From Calliopum simillimum (lineage: Eukaryota > Arthropoda > Insecta > Diptera > Lauxaniidae): a stretch of DNA of 64,000 nucleotides. The translations under genes were made by a program, and so were the position numbers. The notes under the pieces are model-generated. The model saw only the letters and a list, made by a program, of their open reading frames with translations, made no database searches and was not told the DNA's origin. The stretch covers positions 118,939,124 through 119,003,123 of the forward strand of contig OX638371.1 of assembly GCA_951812925.1 (NCBI GenBank), given 5' to 3'. This document shows positions 59,574 through 64,000 of the stretch, in pieces. Position 1 is the first letter of the stretch. Every line of letters starts with the position of its first letter.

Positions 59574-61227
59574 TAATAAGAAAAAACTCGGAAAATATCG
59601 AATGGAATAGAAAAATTTTAAAAAATCAAATTTTTTTTTTGGTGAAATAGAATGCCCTAAAATAAATAAATTGGATATGCCACAAACCCAAAATATTTCG
59701 TCGTTTGTATGGTGGCTGAAATATCTTATCTTCAAAGGATCATAACTCGGAAAATAGAGTCCTATTGTAAAAATCCGAAACGATATTTTGATAAGAAAGA
59801 TTGTGGCATTCGATGCTATTAATAAAAAAGAATTTCACCTTTTCTTGTAGCTATGCTGTACTGACGTTTTCTTCAAATTCAAACAAGGATATTTCAAAAT
59901 CCCAATCCTGCAGGTGTAATGAAAGTTCTGCAATGGAGACGGATTCAACGTCAAAAGTACATAAGGCTGCATATAAGAATTAAAAAGTTCATTCCATTGT
60001 TTTTTTTTTGTACCTGAGTTATTAACCAAAATTTTTATTTTGATAAAAAGTGGGCGTGGCAATTATTGAACAAAGCCTTCTTTTCGTTATGCTTTAGATA
60101 CTCATGATACAGATCCGCATACCAAATTTCATCAAAATATATTGTACCATTTGTGAGAAATAGCATTTAATGTGTTTTACTTGTATGGGAGGTTCCACGC
60201 ACACCGCCGATATTTTGCCCACTTTCAGGTCATAGGTGCATAATAGCAAGTAGACTCCCTACAGTTAATTTCAGAATGTTTGCTTTATTAGTTTTCTTTT
60301 TATAGCGAATTATATTTTTTGAGGGCGATGCCACGCCCTTCAACGTATTTTCCTAATATAACATCATATCACATATTAATCCTTGTTTGCAGTGGTCACA
60401 TCTCCTAAATTATCATTAAAATTGTTGGAGTCGTTTTCGAGTAATACTGAACTAAAATTTTCAATGGTCAAAAAGAGGGCGTGGCACTTATTCGATACCG
60501 CCCACTTTTCGGTTAGTAAAAGGAATTGATAAGCAGTACCTACATACCAAAATTCATTAAAATATCTAGTAACATTTGCGAGATATAGCATTTTACGTAT
60601 TTTACTTGTATGGGAGGTTCCACGCGCAATGGCGATATTTGCCCACTTTCAAATCAGAGATGCCCTATAGCAATTAGGCTCCTCACAATCAATTTCAGAA
60701 TGTTTGCTTTATTAGTTTTCTTTTTATACCGTTTTATATTTTTGTGGGTGGTGCCACGCCCTTCAACGAGTTTTCCCAATATAACGGTGTAATATATAAT
60801 AACCCTTGTTTGTAGAGGTAACACCTCCTAAATTTTCATTAAAATTGTTGGAGTCGTTTTCGAGTAATATTGAATTAAAATTTTCAAGGGCCGAAAAGTG
60901 GGCGTGGCACTTATTCGATCCCGTTCACTTTTTGTCTGTTACAAGGTATTATTAAGTCGTACCCGCTCACCAAATAAATTGAATGGTTTGCGAGTTATGA
61001 CTAAATCAATTTTAAAATTTAGGGCAGCGCCACGCCCCCTGGTGAGCATTTACAAAGTTCTAACATACCTTATTCTTCATTGTATGCTAATATCTAACAT
61101 TGTTCCAAGTTTCATTAAAATCGCTGCATCCTTTCTCGAGAAAAATTTGGGCACATATATATTTATAAATATATAAATATATAAATAAACATACAATTTT
61201 ATCTCGTATAAGAAGAGAAGATATGGG

Positions 61228-62997
61228 CACGGCCACCGTTGGCAACGTTACGTTCGCACGCACATTTTTGCCCATATCTCTTTGAAAATAATCAAACATC
61301 ATATCTTAAGTGCATTTAATAAGGCTCCTTAAGGCCAATATTTCATAGGAACAACTTTTTTGTCTATCGCTTATGGCTTTGGAATTATAAGAGTTTAAGT
61401 GCCGTTGGGAATGTTATTTTTTTTTTTGCAAGCGATTTTTGAGGTCAGTGCACATTTTCCAAATAGCTTGCGAAACTAGTAATGTATTTTCCCGAACATC
61501 TTCTATAATTTGAAGGTACAGGATCAAAGTTATGATTGAGCTTAAAATTGTGCAGAAAAAATTATTTTTGGTGGATTTATAGACGTTAAAGCAACGTTGG
61601 TTACGTTATGCAAAAGCGTTGGGAACGTTATGCGTACGAATTTCCATAAATAAATTGAGGGCAAATAAAGCCAAACAGTCCAAACATCCATAAAGATGAA
61701 ATTATTTGAATATTTCATTCCTTGGAAGGTTCCCATTTACACTACATTACAAATTTTTTGCTCCAAGACCTCGATACACATTTTTTTTCGAAATTACGAT
61801 TTCTCCCAAAAAGATAAAGCTATCTACATGAAACTTGGTACAGATAATACTGAGAGCCATTTTCTGATCAGGATTAAAATTGAGCGTGATAGGTTAATGT
61901 TCACACCCACCTCCCATATATGCTAGTTAAAACATTGTATGGGAAGTAGGCGTGAAGATTAACCGATCACGTCCAATTTTAGTCTCAGGCAGCTTAGCGA
62001 TATTGTCGTTATCTGTACCAAATTTCATGCATCTAGCTAAATTCGTATGGCCGCCAGTCTGGGTTCAACAAAAAAAATGAAATCGAAAATAAATTTTTTT
62101 CTGGTTTTTTCAGATTTTAATGTTGAGTCCTGACAGGTGACCGAACGGATTAAGCTAGATGCATGAAATTTGGTGCATGTAACAAGAATATTACTAGGTT
62201 GTTTCGGAAGCTTCAAAAAGCCTGTAAGGAACGCAATATTTGTGATATCCTATGCACTTGGATAGATCTCAAAATAGCAATAAGTGTGATTTATGTCCAT
62301 AACTTCCTCTTCAATCCAACAGTTTTTATTGGTCGATTTAAATTATTGTAAGGAATTTCTATCCTGTTCAACACAGCTCATCGCGTGGATTCAGAAGAAA
62401 TTTTAGTAGAAAAATATAACTTATGATTTTTGATTAAAAACTGTTGGGAACGTTATACATATTTAGTGGCTATGTTCACCATGGTAGATACTTTATTTAG
62501 GTAATTTTGGAATGGATTCAGAAACTAGACTGAAAAGACTCGAAAAGGGTGACTGCATTTTAACATTGTACCCACTAACTTCCGCTACAAGAAACTTCTT
62601 AATATATTTCGTTGGCAACGTTATGTTTTTTTTTTGCGGTAGAATTCATCGCCAACAAATATGCACAACCAACTGGTTTTCCTTCAAAATATCAATGTAA
62701 ATCCCTAATTTCAAACATTTTCTCTCTGAGGAAATCAAAATTGCATTGATACAATACAAATAAAGCAAATTGTTACCTTCTTTTCGGGACTGGTTTTTTT
62801 GGCATTTTTTTTTTTTTTTCTTTTCACAAGCAAGAGTAAGTTTTTATGAAAAAAGCACCCCTAAAATCAACTTACATACTTAAAAATGGTATTTTTTGAC
62901 AGCATTCGATGTAAACTTATGAAATATGGGCAAATGAGTGGGAGATTTAAAGAAAAAAAAAGTTGTATAGCTTCGTCTTACGTGGCCGTGGCCATAT
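61228..62997. other. Unclassified spacer with GTTGGGAACGTTA motif
   Basis: This lies between two inverted copies of the tandem-core family. A phrase close to GTTGGGAACGTTATG recurs near 61236, 61404, 61597, 61618, 62440 and 62607. A 220-bp palindrome (61817-62040) carries ATGAAACTTGGTACAGATAA and its complement, and another short inverted pair (TTTCATGCATCTAGCT / AGCTAGATGCATGAAATTT) lies at 62023-62038 and 62153-62170. No protein recognised. Confidence 0.5.
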
Positions 62998-64000
62998 ATG
63001 TATCTTCTCTTCTTATACGAGATAAAATTGTATGTACTTATGTACCTATGTACTTATGTATGTTTGGAACGGGCAAAACTTTTTCTCGAAATCGGAAGCA
63101 GCGATTTTAATGAAACTTCGGATAATGTTAGATATTAGCATACAATGAAGAATGAGCTAGGCTCGAACTTTGTAAATGCTCACCAGGGGGCGTGGCATCG
63201 CATTAAATTAAAAATTTGATATGGTCATAACTCGCAAACCATACAAGGTATTTAAATGAAATTTGGTGAGCAGGTACGGCTTAATAATACCTTGTCACAG
63301 ACAAAAAGTGGATGGGATCGAATTAGTGCCACGCCTACTTTTTAGCCCTTGAAAACTTTGATTCAATATTACTCGAAAACGACTCCAACAACTTTGATGA
63401 AAATTTAGGAGATGTTACCTCTGAAAACAAGTATTAATATGTGATATGCCGTTATATTGGGAAAACTCTTTGAAGGGCGTGGCACCGCCCACAAAAATAT
63501 AATACGGTATAAAAAGAAAACTAATAAAGTAATCATTCTAAAATTAGCTGTGGGGAGTCCACTCGCTATAAGACATCTCTGATCTGAAAATGGGCAAAAT
63601 ATCGCCGTTGCGCGTGGAACCTCCCATACAAGCAAAATACGTTAAATGCTATTTCTCGCAAGTTTTACAAGGTATATTAATGAAATTTGGTATGTAGGTA
63701 CTGCTTAATAATACCTTTTAACAAACAAAAAGTGGGCGGGATCGAATAAGTGCCACACCCACTTTTTAACCCTTGAAAATTTTGATTCAATATTACTCGA
63801 AAACGACTCCAACAATTTTGATGAAAATTTAGAAGATGTTACCTCTGCAAACAAGTATTAATATGTGATATGCCGTTATATTGGGAAAACTCGTTGAAGG
63901 GCGTGGCACCGCCCACAAAAATATAATGCGCTATAAAAAGAAAACTAGTAAAGCAATCTTTCTGAATTTAACTGTAGGGAGTCTACTTGCTATTAGGCAC
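62998..64000 (+). mobile_element. Tandem-repeat-core element, copy R2 (runs off the window)
   Basis: It begins TATCTTCTCTTCTTATACGA (about 62999), then GATAAAATTGTATGT and a short TATGTACTTATGTACC run, then TTTTCTCGAAATCGG near 63081 and AATGAAGAATGAGCTAGG near 63145, as in copy L. Array units follow at about 63370 and 63795, with GGCGTGGCACCGCCCACAAA near 63477 and 63900. The far end lies beyond 64000. Confidence 0.75.

Larger units (their letters stand above)
58136..61227 (-). mobile_element. Tandem-repeat-core element, copy R1, interrupted by mariner
   Basis: Inverted relative to copy L. It starts with the stem-loop end (58145-58163), continues through the unique end region split by mariner (58288-59573), then the tandem array (about 60030-61110), and finishes with ATTTTATCTCGTATAAGAAG (about 61197-61216). 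Without the mariner it is about 1.8 kb. Order and motifs agree with copies L and R2, so this is one dispersed family. Confidence 0.7.

Overview
This window is AT-rich eukaryotic nuclear DNA from an insect, most likely a higher (brachyceran) fly; a tephritid-like species is plausible but not proven. The grounds are captured gene fragments that resemble fly Vps13 and Neuroglian, short GT-AG introns, a mariner element, CR1-like and R1/I-like non-LTR retrotransposon remnants, and many TTG/CAA trinucleotide runs. I see no intact host protein-coding gene, tRNA, rRNA, operon or CRISPR array. Almost all long open frames are by-products of tandem repeats or low-complexity DNA. The window reads as a long intergenic or intronic stretch packed with nested transposable elements (TEs).

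Layout. 0.2-1.5 kb: pogo-like element with an N-terminal HTH remnant. 1.6-5.5 kb, 58.1-61.2 kb (inverted) and 63.0-64 kb: three copies of a family with a tandem-repeat core and a terminal stem-loop (Helitron/HINE-like by inference); the first is interrupted by a 1.7-kb foldback, the second by a mariner. 10.35-12.13 kb: a Transib-like element with CACAGTG ends and a 5-bp CGTCG duplication. 14.2-15.4 and 16.0-16.3 kb: foldback elements. 18.7-23.2 kb: a three-level stack (CACTA-like > pogo-like > hAT with a decayed transposase). 24.5-35.1 kb: one non-LTR retrotransposon, split by a gene-carrying TIR element (copy A), a 2.75-kb hAT and a small TIR element. 37.2-48.4 kb: an 11.2-kb hAT-like element with a perfect 8-bp duplication, holding foldbacks, a 39-bp satellite, gene-carrying TIR copy B and a 1.77-kb 9-bp minisatellite. 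49.4-56.5 kb: two small TA/CAC elements, a third pogo-like element with a transposase C-terminus, and a second retrotransposon scrap.

The most interesting system is the TIR family A/B. Two copies share the same left and right flanks but carry different host DNA in the same slot: A carries a mosaic of Vps13 and kelch exons with at least five introns retained, B carries Neuroglian fibronectin exons with an intron retained. This looks like DNA-level gene capture into a fixed cargo position.

The remaining stretches (about 5.5-6.5, 7.7-10.3, 12.2-14.2, 16.3-18.7, 23.2-24.5, 35.1-37.2, 48.4-49.4, 50.1-51.6 and 56.5-58.1 kb) show no recognisable gene. Several are less AT-rich and may be host sequence.
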